DNA of 25,052 nt from JANLVJ01 sp031363945 (GTDB lineage Bacteria > Bacteroidota > Bacteroidia > Sphingobacteriales > Sphingobacteriaceae), in the NCBI GenBank assembly GCA_031363945.1, contig JANLVJ010000061.1:1-25052 (forward strand), written 5' to 3'. Made by a program: the position numbers and the translations under genes. Of this stretch, positions 1-8,500 are shown one piece after another. Position 1 is the stretch's first letter. Each line of letters opens with the position of its first letter. Below the pieces are notes generated by a model, which did no database searches, was not told the DNA's origin, and saw only the letters and a program-made list of their open reading frames with translations.

Positions 1-149
1 TCCAGCTTCTGCCTTCCTATACCATTCAATAATCAGCCCTCCGGATAATCCAGATTTACTATATTATTACTTCCATCTTTTCAAAGAACTCTCTTCTTTT
101 CAAACCATAACTACTCATGGCTTGAACCCTTTCGTCTCCGTTGGGGTTG
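1..149 (-). ncRNA. Probable rRNA operon leader (5' part of pre-16S transcript), runs out of the window
   Basis: Read on the minus strand, the stretch downstream of a strong TAnnTTTG promoter contains a boxA-like antitermination element (AGTTCTTTGAAAAG, about 77-90) and has no convincing reading frame. This is the arrangement of a Bacteroidota rRNA operon leader; the 16S gene would begin beyond base 1. The boxA match and the promoter are seen; the rRNA identity is inferred because no mature rRNA sequence lies inside the window here. It could instead lead to a tRNA or a protein gene. Confidence 0.5.
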
Positions 150-180
150 CAAAGATAGAACTAATAACATTACCTCCAAA
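150..180 (-). promoter_or_regulatory. Strong Bacteroidota promoter reading leftward (probable rrn promoter)
   Basis: On the minus strand TTTG (177-180) is followed after 19 nt by TATCTTTG (150-157), an exact match to the Bacteroidota -33/-7 consensus TTTG-N19-TAnnTTTG. Transcription would start near 143-145 and run toward base 1. No coding sequence follows within the window, but a boxA-like element does, which supports an rRNA promoter. Confidence 0.65.
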
Positions 181-388
181 TACATTCGTAGAAATACTTG
201 TTTAAACTCCCAAACAGTACACTAACAACCTCATTCTCACCCAGAATTAGTTTAAAAGAAAAATCCCCTTTTCAAGATTGTCACAAAACAGTAACGCAAA
301 CCAGCTTAGCCCAAACAAAACCGGCCATTGGTAAGCTGTTTGGTCCCAATTACTATAACACCTACCTTATTTAAAGAAATCAATAACT
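181..388. other. Intergenic spacer between the leftward promoter and rlmF
   Basis: AT-rich, with no reading frame of recognisable family on either strand. It should hold the upstream activating region of the leftward promoter and the promoter of rlmF. TAACTTTG at 384-391 matches the -7 consensus on the plus strand but has no TTTG at the expected distance. Nothing else is supported. Confidence 0.5.
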
Positions 389-1423
389 TTGTCAGAGTCA
401 AATCAGGCCAGTTATCCTGTCTGGTTTGCCCAGGCCTTACCAGATCATATTATCGTGAGCGAAGAGAGTACAAGTTTTCAGGTAAAAGAAAGAGTAAACC
501 TGCATCCACGCAACCTACACCGTTTGGGCTATGACTTTATTACGCTTGCATTTGACAGCCCAGCACTAAAAGAATTTGTCAAGCCTAATAAATACAATAA
601 TTGGTCGGTAGATTTTAGCGATAACCAGGCAGTAAGGGCATTCAGTAAGGCTTTACTCAGCCAGTATTATGGAATCACCCATTGGGAGTTTCCCGATACC
701 TACCTTTGCCCACCCATTCCGGGTAGAGCTGATTACCTGCACTATCTGGCAGATCTGCTGCAAAGAGAAAATTCAGGGGTCTTACCTGTAGGTAAAAGAA
801 TAAGAACACTAGACATAGGAACTGGTGCCAGTTGTATATATCCCCTGCTTGGTCATGCGATTTATCAGTGGCATTTTGTCGCTTCTGATATCGATCCTAT
901 AGCAATAGAATCAGCCCTTACAAACATTGCAAATAGTGACAGGCACGCAACTGCGGTTGAGTGCCGCCTGCAAAACAACCCTGAACAAATCTTCAGTGGC
1001 ATTATTCAGGCTGGTGAATTATTTGATCTTGTTATCTGTAATCCACCCTTTCACGACTCAATGGAGAAGGCCAGACGAAGTTCAATTCGGAAATGGAAAA
1101 TTCTGGGAGCTGAGAAGGCAGAATCATCCGCTCAGAATTTTGCAGGGCAAGAGGCTGAATTGATGTGTATGGGTGGTGAAGTAGCCTTTATCAGCAGGAT
1201 GATTGCTGACAGTATGAAATTTCCAACATCTTGTTACTGGTTTTCAAGTCTGGTATCTCATAAAACCAGCCTGCCTGTAATTTACCGGGCATTGGAACTG
1301 TCTCCTGCGATACGAATTGAAACGATTGAAATGTCACAGGGTAATAAAGTTTCGCGGTTTGTGGCCTGGTCTTTTTTAACCGAACCCGAACAAGCAATGT
1401 GGCGGCAGAATCGGTGGGCCTAA
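389..1423 (+). CDS. rlmF: 23S rRNA (adenine(1618)-N6)-methyltransferase RlmF
   Basis: SAM-dependent enzyme that methylates N6 of A1618 (E. coli numbering) of 23S rRNA in the cytoplasm. The RlmF core starts at about residue 37 (NLHPRN) and includes LCPPIPGRADYLHYLADLL (about 106-124), a SAM-binding LDIGTG (141-146), SDIDP (166-170) and the N6-adenine methylase motif NPPF (218-221). The start is uncertain: no ATG lies in frame before the core. The longest frame begins with TTG at 389, inside a promoter-like TAACTTTG, which would make TTG unusable if that promoter is real. GTG at 455 is the best alternative and gives 322 residues. The gene stands alone and converges on the acyltransferase, with 35 bp between the two genes. 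Identity is secure, the N-terminus is not. Confidence 0.9.
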   Translation: MSESNQASYPVWFAQALPDHIIVSEESTSFQVKERVNLHPRNLHRLGYDFITLAFDSPALKEFVKPNKYNNWSVDFSDNQAVRAFSKALLSQYYGITHWEFPDTYLCPPIPGRADYLHYLADLLQRENSGVLPVGKRIRTLDIGTGASCIYPLLGHAIYQWHFVASDIDPIAIESALTNIANSDRHATAVECRLQNNPEQIFSGIIQAGELFDLVICNPPFHDSMEKARRSSIRKWKILGAEKAESSAQNFAGQEAELMCMGGEVAFISRMIADSMKFPTSCYWFSSLVSHKTSLPVIYRALELSPAIRIETIEMSQGNKVSRFVAWSFLTEPEQAMWRQNRWA

Positions 1424-1458
1424 CCCAGCTACCCAATATTCTTGACTGTTTTTACTAA

Positions 1459-3312
1459 CTATAAAATCTTTTTAGTGAGCGGATGAGCCAGAATTTTTGT
1501 AGTAGCAAGATCAGCCCCATACTTTGTCAGGTGATTTTCATCAAAGAAATAAGGGATTCCGCCAGGTAGCAGATCAGAGCTTTCATCTGTATAAATTGGA
1601 ACGTAGTATTTAAAGAAAGTTTTCTGAAGTAATTTATTCAGATCGGCAACCTGCGGATCGCGGTAGTTTTTACTGCTTTTCAGGTGAAACTGAATTTCCC
1701 GGGCTGCGATATACGGATAGGGAATTCGATAAACTTCTGTTTGCCCCAGTAAAATGATTTTGAAGTTATACTTATTTAAGTACGTGATTGTATTATCGAG
1801 ATCATCAACAAGTACGGCTTTGTCGTAATGCCCCCTGGCCCAGTTAGCTGACAGTATAATTCCATCGATATGCTCTTTATTTTTAAGAATGAAATCACGA
1901 TAGATATAGTCAATGAGTTTAGTACAATGCGTCAAACCATAATTTCTTACCAATGGCAGACACCCACTAGCGGTCGCCTGTATGAGATTTATCCCCCTTA
2001 AACTAAGCGCCTTTTTCAATGATTGCGATAACTCTGCCCCATGACTATCACCTATCAGGAGCAGGTTTTTTCTACCTGCCTGCAGATGTAAACAAAAGGC
2101 TTTATCAAAGTCAGCAAATTTACCTTTAGAAAGAAAACACTTGCCTTCACTGAACTGCTGATTTCGTTCGCTCATATGCGTACTCTCATATTCTGCAATC
2201 TCAAGGGATAATTTTTTGAATATGAATCTGTTTATCTGAAACTGACTACCAATTAGTAAAAAAGCCCCCATTGAGGCGAATGCAATAACTAGGGTTTTAT
2301 ACGAAATTTTTTTTTGCTCTATAAATGTATAAGATAGAAAAGCCAGCATAATTGACAAGGCTATCAGACTCAGTTTTACAATAACAGAATTATCAAATCC
2401 CAGATACTGACTAAAAACATACACTGGCCAATGCCATAAATAAAGTGAATAAGAGATTTTACCAAAAAACTGAATGACTTGATTTTTAAATACTGCTCCA
2501 TCATTGTAATCTGCGATGATGATGACTGAGGTACCCAGCACTGGAATTGCCGTATAATATCCAGGCCATGGTAATTTTGAATCAAGCAATACAAGACCAG
2601 CACCCAGAATCAAGTAACCGGCCCCGGCAAAAATTTGTCTGACCAGCCTTCCAGGTTTGAAATTGCCGAGTAGAAAAACCATCGCCCCAGCCAGTAGTTC
2701 CCATGAACGGCTTGGAAGTAGATAAAATGAATATATAGGTTGTGTTGTTGTAAGTATTACAGACATCGTAAAAAACGAAATTGTCAACAGCCCAATCGTG
2801 AGAATTTGCCAGGGTTTTTGATTAATCACAGTATGTAAACCAATTAGCAGTAATGGGTAAAGCAGGTAAAATTGAAATTCAACCGATAATGACCAGGTAT
2901 GCAGGTAAATATTTAAGGCTGATGAAGCATCAAAATAGCTGGCTGTATGCAGGTAAAGAATATTGGAATAAAAAAACAGACTGCCAAGGGCATTTATACT
3001 GCTGGCTTTTAAATCCCAGGGGAAATAAATCAGAAAACCTGTGAGGCTAACGAGTAGAATGAGAAAAAGTAATGCTGGAACAATACGTTGTATTCTGCGC
3101 CAAAGAAAGGCAGGATATGAAAATACCTGCTTTTCTAACCCGGTAAGAATGAGTTTTGACATCAGGAATCCTGAAATCACGAAGAAAATATCGACACCTG
3201 CAAATCCACCTGATAAAAATGGAAACTGATAGTGGTAAAAAATTACTGATAGCACGGCAATTGCTCTCAGGGCATTAATATCATACCTAAAAGGTGACTT
3301 TATAAAATTCAT
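1459..3312 (-). CDS. OafA/YrhL-type membrane O-acyltransferase with C-terminal SGNH domain
   Basis: Inner-membrane acyltransferase of the AT3 family fused to an extracytoplasmic SGNH hydrolase-like domain; such proteins O-acetylate surface polysaccharides or peptidoglycan. The AT3 part (about 8-335) has the N-terminal RYDINALRAIAVLSVIFYH with the conserved His27, GGFAGVDIFFVISGFL (35-50), LHTWSLSVEFQFY (137-149) and about ten hydrophobic segments. The SGNH part (about 390-610) shows block I GDSH (421-424) and block V DxxH (D591, H594). At 617 residues the two-domain architecture is complete. No polysaccharide or LPS genes adjoin it, so the substrate cannot be told from context. It is read alone on the minus strand, next to a decayed sugar-hydrolase fragment upstream. 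Confidence 0.9.
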   Translation of the reverse strand: MNFIKSPFRYDINALRAIAVLSVIFYHYQFPFLSGGFAGVDIFFVISGFLMSKLILTGLEKQVFSYPAFLWRRIQRIVPALLFLILLVSLTGFLIYFPWDLKASSINALGSLFFYSNILYLHTASYFDASSALNIYLHTWSLSVEFQFYLLYPLLLIGLHTVINQKPWQILTIGLLTISFFTMSVILTTTQPIYSFYLLPSRSWELLAGAMVFLLGNFKPGRLVRQIFAGAGYLILGAGLVLLDSKLPWPGYYTAIPVLGTSVIIIADYNDGAVFKNQVIQFFGKISYSLYLWHWPVYVFSQYLGFDNSVIVKLSLIALSIMLAFLSYTFIEQKKISYKTLVIAFASMGAFLLIGSQFQINRFIFKKLSLEIAEYESTHMSERNQQFSEGKCFLSKGKFADFDKAFCLHLQAGRKNLLLIGDSHGAELSQSLKKALSLRGINLIQATASGCLPLVRNYGLTHCTKLIDYIYRDFILKNKEHIDGIILSANWARGHYDKAVLVDDLDNTITYLNKYNFKIILLGQTEVYRIPYPYIAAREIQFHLKSSKNYRDPQVADLNKLLQKTFFKYYVPIYTDESSDLLPGGIPYFFDENHLTKYGADLATTKILAHPLTKKIL

Positions 3313-3519
3313 TTTACTGATAACCGCATAGGTATGTACAAAGGTTTATGCCGCGTATTGGGGCAAATTACCTTAATATTCCGAGTGTTTTTAAGCTTGT
3401 AAACAATAAAATGATTAACTAAAAAATTAATTTTCAGAAACCTACAACCAAAAAGCTGCGTTTGAAAAACCCAATTTGTAGTAGGACTAAAACAGGCTGT
3501 ATAACCACCTCATCGTCCC
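3313..3519. other. Non-coding stretch upstream of the acyltransferase
   Basis: No gene is supported. It must hold the minus-strand promoter of the acyltransferase, but no exact TAnnTTTG match was found. The reading frame of the adjacent glycosidase relic continues here without recognisable similarity. Confidence 0.4.
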
Positions 3520-3818
3520 ATTTTTAGTGTAAGTGTTTTGGGGCTCTTCAAAATTTTTATCCCAATCAGGCGTTTTGCATTATCATTCGTATCGGCAGTA
3601 TCAAGCTTATTGAAAACACCATAACACTGCCATTTAATCAGCATTTACGGAAACCTCCTATCTGAGGCTTACTTAATATATTGCTGAATCGTTTTTATAT
3701 ACATTTCCACTTCTCCAATTCACCTATGGTTCCATGAACCTTTACCGTGTTTAAACCAGGAGGTATCTTTAATCACATTGGGGGCATTGAGATTCATGAC
3801 TAGCTCAGATTCAATTCA
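3520..3818 (-). pseudogene. Decayed internal fragment resembling a GH97 alpha-glucosidase (SusB family)
   Basis: One minus-strand frame broken by several stops still reads like the middle of GH97 enzymes. IESELVMNLNAP and NVIKDTSWFKHGKGSW (about 3727-3815) resemble the family's 'NLNxPxxIKDTSWIKPGKxSW' stretch. After a stop, YIKTIQQYIK, a further stop, and FP-stop-MLIKWQCYGVFNK (about 3580-3650) resemble 'FPYMLIDWQWYGPFNK'. The order and spacing fit the family, all in one frame, but the N-terminal sandwich, the C-terminal region and several catalytic positions are gone. GH97 enzymes hydrolyse alpha-glucosides or alpha-galactosides in the Bacteroidota periplasm. The similarity is judged from memory of the family, not from an alignment. 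The fragment is clearly non-functional. Confidence 0.6.
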
Positions 3819-3920
3819 TGTTCCGCAGGTGTTGTCAAGAGGGTATATCAACAAAAGCAGGAAAAATATGCATTGAACAGGTGCTGTCATTCTTAACTGA
3901 ATGAAATCTTAAAATTTTCT

Positions 3921-3928
3921 TACCTTTA
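3921..3928 (+). promoter_or_regulatory. Candidate -7 element for the bamD-fabI operon
   Basis: TACCTTTA differs from the TAnnTTTG consensus only at the last base and lies 58 bp before the bamD ATG, a usual distance. No clear -33 TTTG is present at the right spacing. Confidence 0.35.
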
Positions 3929-3985
3929 CACTCCAAACACCGTACAGTTAATTACTGACAGACCTGCAACACACAATTTATACTA

Positions 3986-4879
3986 ATGAGAAAATACCTG
4001 CTGCTAATTCTGATACCGGTCATTGCATGCCTCTTTTTCTTTTCTGCGTGTAAAAGCAGATATGAGAAGATAAGGACAAGTACCGATCTCGCCCTTAAAT
4101 ACAAAACAGCGACTTATTACTTCAATAAAAGAGATTTCACCAGAGCATTGCCTCTGCTAGAAGACCTGAGTACCTCAATGAAAGGGTCAGACAAAGCAGA
4201 AGATGCAGCATATTTCTACGCCTATTGCGAATTTTATCTCAAAGATTTTGCGATCTCAAGAAACCTGTTTCAAACATTTGCAGAACAGTTTCCAAATAGT
4301 TTACGTGCAGAAGAAGCCCGCTTTATGAGTGCAAAATGCTCTATGCAAGAATCACCCGTATTTTCGTTAGACCAGGAAAACACGACAAAGGCAATTGATG
4401 CTTTACAATTATTTATTAACCTGTATCCACACAGCACACGTATTGCTGAATGTAATAAAATGATGGATGTCTTAAGAGGCAAGCTTGAATCAAAATCATT
4501 TGAAAACGCAAAGCTCTATTATACCATCGGTGAGTTTAAGCCTGCAGTTATAGCTTTAAAAAATTCCCAACGGGATTTTCCAGATTCAAAGTTTCGTGAA
4601 GAAACAGAATTTTTGATCATAAAATGTAATTATCTGTACGCAGGTGGCAGTATTCTTGCCAAACAGGAAGAACGCTACAATGAAACTTTACAAAGCTTTG
4701 AAAGCTTTAAAGAAAATTTCCCAAAAAGCGTTCACCTCAGAGAAGCTGAAAAAATCGTTTCTGATTCAAAAAGAGCCATTAATAACGTCAAAAAAACGTT
4801 GCAAGAATATGCTGATGCTGAACTGGCCTACCAAAAAGCAAATCGCATCGTAAAAGACAGTACTTCTAAAAAAAAATAG
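3986..4879 (+). CDS. bamD: Outer membrane protein assembly lipoprotein BamD
   Basis: TPR lipoprotein of the BAM complex, which inserts beta-barrel proteins into the outer membrane; anchored to the inner leaflet of the outer membrane facing the periplasm. The N-terminus is a lipoprotein signal with hydrophobic core and lipobox SAC (Cys22). Residues about 35-245 are helical TPR-like repeats (for example YYFNKRDFTRALPLLEDL and LYYTIGEFKPAVIALKNS). A charged helical tail ends in DSTSKKK. Length 297 is normal for Bacteroidota BamD. It is the first gene of a plus-strand run, 24 bp before the omega gene, an order common in this phylum. Confidence 0.9.
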   Translation: MRKYLLLILIPVIACLFFFSACKSRYEKIRTSTDLALKYKTATYYFNKRDFTRALPLLEDLSTSMKGSDKAEDAAYFYAYCEFYLKDFAISRNLFQTFAEQFPNSLRAEEARFMSAKCSMQESPVFSLDQENTTKAIDALQLFINLYPHSTRIAECNKMMDVLRGKLESKSFENAKLYYTIGEFKPAVIALKNSQRDFPDSKFREETEFLIIKCNYLYAGGSILAKQEERYNETLQSFESFKENFPKSVHLREAEKIVSDSKRAINNVKKTLQEYADAELAYQKANRIVKDSTSKKK

Positions 4880-4903
4880 TTCATTAATTTAACGTAGTAA
4901 ACC

Positions 4904-5233
4904 ATGAGTCAAGTACCTTCAAAACAAGTGCCTCTTACCACAATAACCCGCGATGTACGTAATCTGGATGACCAAACTGGTAATCTTTACGAATCATTGG
5001 TAGTTATTGCAAAAAGAGCCAATCAGATTGCCGCCCAGACAAAAGAAGAACTGAACGCTAAATTATCGGAGTTTGCAACATCAAGTGACAACCTTGAAGA
5101 AATCTTTGAAAATCGCGAGCAGATTGAAATTTCAAAATATTATGAAAAACTTCCAAAGCCAACATTAATCGCTACTGAAGAATTCCTCGAAAAGAAAGTG
5201 TACTTCCGTAACCCCGCAAACGACAAGGTATAA
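4904..5233 (+). CDS. rpoZ: DNA-directed RNA polymerase omega subunit (Bacteroidota type)
   Basis: Small 109-residue protein matching the Bacteroidota omega/Rpb6-like subunit, which helps assemble and stabilise RNA polymerase through beta-prime. The segment NLYESLVVIAKRANQIAAQTKEELNAKL (about 27-54) is the omega signature: helical, with the conserved ARAN-like KRANQIA. These proteins diverge strongly from proteobacterial RpoZ, so the call rests on this segment, the length and the conserved position between bamD and coaC. Only 6 bp separate it from coaC, so co-transcription is expected. Confidence 0.85.
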   Translation: MSQVPSKQVPLTTITRDVRNLDDQTGNLYESLVVIAKRANQIAAQTKEELNAKLSEFATSSDNLEEIFENREQIEISKYYEKLPKPTLIATEEFLEKKVYFRNPANDKV

Positions 5234-5239
5234 ACCAGC

Positions 5240-5791
5240 ATGCGTGGTAAACATATTGTCATTGGGGTATGTGGTAGTATTGCTGCCTACAAGGCGGCAA
5301 CACTCATTCGTATTTTCATAAAAGCTGAAGCAGAAGTGAAAGTTGTCATGACCGAATCTGCCTGCTCCTTCATTACCCCGCTGACATTATCAACCCTATC
5401 AAAAAATCCGGTTATTTTCTCTTTAACAGACAATGAAACCGGTGTGTGGCATAATCATGTAGAGCTTGCCCTTTGGGCTGATATTATCGTTATTGCCCCT
5501 GCAACAGCGCAATCAATTTCTAAATTTGCCCATGGTGGTTGTGATGACATGCTCTCAGCCTTATACCTTTCGGCAAAATGCCCGGTATTTATAGCACCTG
5601 CCATGGACCTTGACATGTGGGCGCATCCAGCTTCTCAGTCAAATATCAACCTGTTAAAATCTTACGGCAATTTCATAATTCACCCAGGAACAGGTGATCT
5701 TGCAAGTGGCCTCAAGGGTGAAGGAAGACTTGCCGAACCTGAAGAGATAAGCAGTACCTTGCAGTCATGGTTTGATAATCACATTAGATAA
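5240..5791 (+). CDS. coaC: Stand-alone CoaC-type flavoprotein (phosphopantothenoylcysteine decarboxylase)
   Basis: HFCD-family FMN protein; CoaC decarboxylates 4'-phosphopantothenoylcysteine to phosphopantetheine in coenzyme A synthesis. Visible motifs are the FMN-binding GSIAAYKA (12-19), the catalytic His in HVELALWAD (His73), and the substrate clamp PAMDLDMW (120-127). In most bacteria this domain is fused to CoaB in a protein of about 400 residues; this one stops after 183, and no CoaB frame follows in the 59 bp before the next gene. Two usual active-site residues differ: the PxMN Asn is Asp122, and the flexible-flap Cys is absent, the flap reading LASGLKGEGR (154-163). Some Bacteroidota may share the Asp. 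Fold is certain; decarboxylase activity is probable. Confidence 0.82.
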   Translation: MRGKHIVIGVCGSIAAYKAATLIRIFIKAEAEVKVVMTESACSFITPLTLSTLSKNPVIFSLTDNETGVWHNHVELALWADIIVIAPATAQSISKFAHGGCDDMLSALYLSAKCPVFIAPAMDLDMWAHPASQSNINLLKSYGNFIIHPGTGDLASGLKGEGRLAEPEEISSTLQSWFDNHIR

Positions 5792-5850
5792 ACTTAGATT
5801 TAAATTCCTTCCGAAACCATCATTGCTTTAAGGCTAATTACTGTAATTAA

Positions 5851-6759
5851 ATGCTCATGAGAATTTTTAAACTCACATTGATCGTATTTCTCAGTCTCGG
5901 GTGCCGCGCATTCTCACAAGACCTTAACTGCAGGGTAGAAATTCTATCACCACAAATACAGGCACCTGAAAAAGTTCGTGTGTTTAATACGTTGCAACGC
6001 ACAATAACGAGTTTTTTGAATAACAGGAAATGGACCCAGGATCAGATTCAACCTGCAGAACGAATTGACTGCAGTATGATACTGAATATAACAAATTGGG
6101 ATGGAAGTAGTAATTATACCTGCACGGCAACTATTCAGTCAAGCCGACCTGTATACGGTGCCAGCTATTCGACAACAATACTAAATATGAGTGACCGCCA
6201 ATGGAACTTCACGTATACAGAGGGGCAGCCGCTTGATTATTCTGAGAATGCGAATAACCTTGAACTCACGAATTTACTGGCATATAATGCCTACCTGATC
6301 TTAGGAATGGATTATGATACTTTTTCACTTCAGGGTGGTTCACCCTATTTCCTGAAGGCCCAAAGCATTGTCAACCAAAGCCAAGGATCAACCAGCAAGG
6401 GTTGGAGAGCATTTGATGATTTACGCAATCGGTATTGGTTAATTGATAATTTATTAAGCCCTGAGCTTGGCCCTTTCAGAGAAGCTATTTATACATATCA
6501 TCGTAAGGGCCTTGATCAGATGAGTGCTAACCCTGAGAAAGGGAGGGCAGAAATCACTGCCATACTGCCAGATATTAAAAACGCACAGAATGCTAAACCC
6601 AATAGCATGCTATCACAGTTATTCTTCCTTGCAAAAGGTGATGAGCTTTTACGCATTTTTGCCCAATCGACAGACTTGCAGGAAAAAAATAATGCTGTGA
6701 GTGCCCTCTCTGACATAGACCCTTCAAATGCTTCAAAATACCAGCAAATTATACAATAG
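5851..6759 (+). CDS. porD: DUF4835 family protein, type IX secretion-associated (PorD)
   Basis: Exported protein of 302 residues belonging to the DUF4835 family, named PorD in type IX secretion annotations. Its biochemical role is not established. A signal peptide with a hydrophobic core covers about residues 4-18, with likely cleavage after FSQ (23). The mature part begins with LNCRVEILSPQIQ and includes ERIDCSMILNI, a run typical of the family. The start could be ATG 5851 or ATG 5857 (MRIFKL); both give the same signal peptide. It lies 59 bp after coaC and 38 bp before recN in the operon. The combination with BamD fits an envelope and secretion theme. Confidence 0.83.
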   Translation: MLMRIFKLTLIVFLSLGCRAFSQDLNCRVEILSPQIQAPEKVRVFNTLQRTITSFLNNRKWTQDQIQPAERIDCSMILNITNWDGSSNYTCTATIQSSRPVYGASYSTTILNMSDRQWNFTYTEGQPLDYSENANNLELTNLLAYNAYLILGMDYDTFSLQGGSPYFLKAQSIVNQSQGSTSKGWRAFDDLRNRYWLIDNLLSPELGPFREAIYTYHRKGLDQMSANPEKGRAEITAILPDIKNAQNAKPNSMLSQLFFLAKGDELLRIFAQSTDLQEKNNAVSALSDIDPSNASKYQQIIQ

Positions 6760-6797
6760 TCTAGTTTAACATTGCCAATCAAAAACGTTTAATAGAT

Positions 6798-8465
6798 ATG
6801 CTCAGCCGCTTAACAATCCGGAACTTTGCCATCATTGATCAGCTGACTATGAATTTTTCACCTGAGCTGAATATGATTACTGGTGAAACAGGCGCCGGTA
6901 AATCTATTTTAGTTGGTGCTTTGTCTCTTTTATTAGGGCAGAGAGCCGATACGAAATCTCTCTTTAACCAGGAAAGAAAATGTGTCATTGAAGGGATATT
7001 TCAGTTATCAGGCTATGATCTTCAGGATTTTTTTCTTCAGAATGATCTCGACTATGAAAATGAAACGATTCTAAGACGGGAAATTGGGATAGAAGGTAAG
7101 TCAAGGGCATTCATAAATGACAGTCCGGTAAACCTGTCTATCCTGAAAGAACTCGGCTTCTTGCTGGTAGATATCCATTCACAGCATGAAACACTCGATA
7201 TTAATACCGAAACTTTTCAGGTAAGAATCGTTGACCTGGTTGCCAACCAGACAGATGAACTGGTTGCTTATAAAAAAAATCTTGTGGTATATCGTAGTTC
7301 AGAAAAGGAAATTGCCGATTTAATGATTGAACTCGAGCTGGCAAAATCTGAATCTGATTATATCCGATTTCAGTTTGACGAAATTTCGTCAGCTGAACTG
7401 TTTGACCCCAATGAGCAGGAAGAACTTGAGCAGGAACAGAAAGAGCTCACCCATGCTGAAGAAATAAAGGCAGGGCTTGAATCATCGGGTTACTTGCTTG
7501 ATGAGATTGAAACCTCGGCCTTACAAAGAATTAAAGATGGAATATCAGCCCTAAGCGTAACTGAAAAATATTACCATCCTGCTGTTGAACTCGTTCAGCG
7601 CATGAAAAGCTGCCAGATTGAACTGAAAGATCTTGCAGCAGAAATTGCTGATCTGGCGTCAAATCTACAAGTCGACAATGAACGGTTGCATATTATACAA
7701 GACAGATTAAACAGTTTCTATAAGTTGAGTCAGAAATACAGAGTACAAGGGGTTTCTGATTTAATTGAACTCCGAGACCGGCTGGCTAAAAATTTGAATG
7801 CGGTTGAAAATTCTGATGAGATCATAACTAAATTACAAGTAGAGCAGACCCTGAGAAAAACAAATCTGACCAAACTTGCAAAGGCAATATCAGGTGGTAG
7901 AAAAAAAGCAATCCCGAAAATGGAAACTGAAATACGCAGTTTACTCGTTGACCTCGGAATTGCTGATGCTCAGTTTACGATCGATCAGCAATCTGATGAA
8001 CTTGTTCTGGGTGCTTATGGGATCGATCATATTCGCTTTCTATTTTCAGCTAATAAAGGCTTTAAGGTGGCTGAGCTATCAAAGATTGCTTCTGGAGGTG
8101 AATTATCAAGACTTATGCTCTCTATAAAAACCCTAAGTTCGAGATACGCTGCCATGCCGACAATTATTTTTGATGAGATTGATACAGGTGTTTCTGGTGA
8201 GGTTGCACTTAAAGTTGGCAGAGTCATGGAAAAACTAAGTAAAACCAATCAGGTAATAGCCATCACACATTTACCTCAGATAGCAAGCCGGGGCGTTGAT
8301 CATTATTTTGTTTACAAGAGTAGTGAAAAAGGGAATACTACTTCGACCAATATTCGCAAACTAGCAGATAGCGAAAGAGAATTCGAGATTGCAAAAATGC
8401 TGAGTGGAAATGAACCTGGAGAATTTGCCTTAAAAAATGCCAGAGAACTGCTACAGAAAGAATAA
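6798..8465 (+). CDS. recN: DNA repair protein RecN
   Basis: SMC-like ATPase acting at double-strand breaks in recombinational repair. The N-terminal head contains Walker A GETGAGKS (29-36) after the family opening MLSRLTIRNFAIIDQL. A long central coiled coil spans about 155-370. The C-terminal head carries the ABC signature SGGELSRLMLS and Walker B IIFDEIDTGVSG followed by the ITHLPQIAS switch region. At 555 residues it is full length. It is the fifth gene of the operon, 35 bp before fabI; no SOS box was recognised upstream, as expected for an internal gene. Confidence 0.96.
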   Translation: MLSRLTIRNFAIIDQLTMNFSPELNMITGETGAGKSILVGALSLLLGQRADTKSLFNQERKCVIEGIFQLSGYDLQDFFLQNDLDYENETILRREIGIEGKSRAFINDSPVNLSILKELGFLLVDIHSQHETLDINTETFQVRIVDLVANQTDELVAYKKNLVVYRSSEKEIADLMIELELAKSESDYIRFQFDEISSAELFDPNEQEELEQEQKELTHAEEIKAGLESSGYLLDEIETSALQRIKDGISALSVTEKYYHPAVELVQRMKSCQIELKDLAAEIADLASNLQVDNERLHIIQDRLNSFYKLSQKYRVQGVSDLIELRDRLAKNLNAVENSDEIITKLQVEQTLRKTNLTKLAKAISGGRKKAIPKMETEIRSLLVDLGIADAQFTIDQQSDELVLGAYGIDHIRFLFSANKGFKVAELSKIASGGELSRLMLSIKTLSSRYAAMPTIIFDEIDTGVSGEVALKVGRVMEKLSKTNQVIAITHLPQIASRGVDHYFVYKSSEKGNTTSTNIRKLADSEREFEIAKMLSGNEPGEFALKNARELLQKE

Positions 8466-8500
8466 TTATTCAGATATTTCACCCCGTTAACAACCATATC

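Noticed and set aside
328..534. 68-codon plus-strand frame overlapping the start of rlmF
   Set aside because: It overlaps the conserved RlmF frame, has no recognisable family and looks like a frame shadow.
2853..3229. Two small plus-strand frames antisense to the acyltransferase
   Set aside because: They lie wholly opposite conserved AT3 coding sequence and have no protein-like character.
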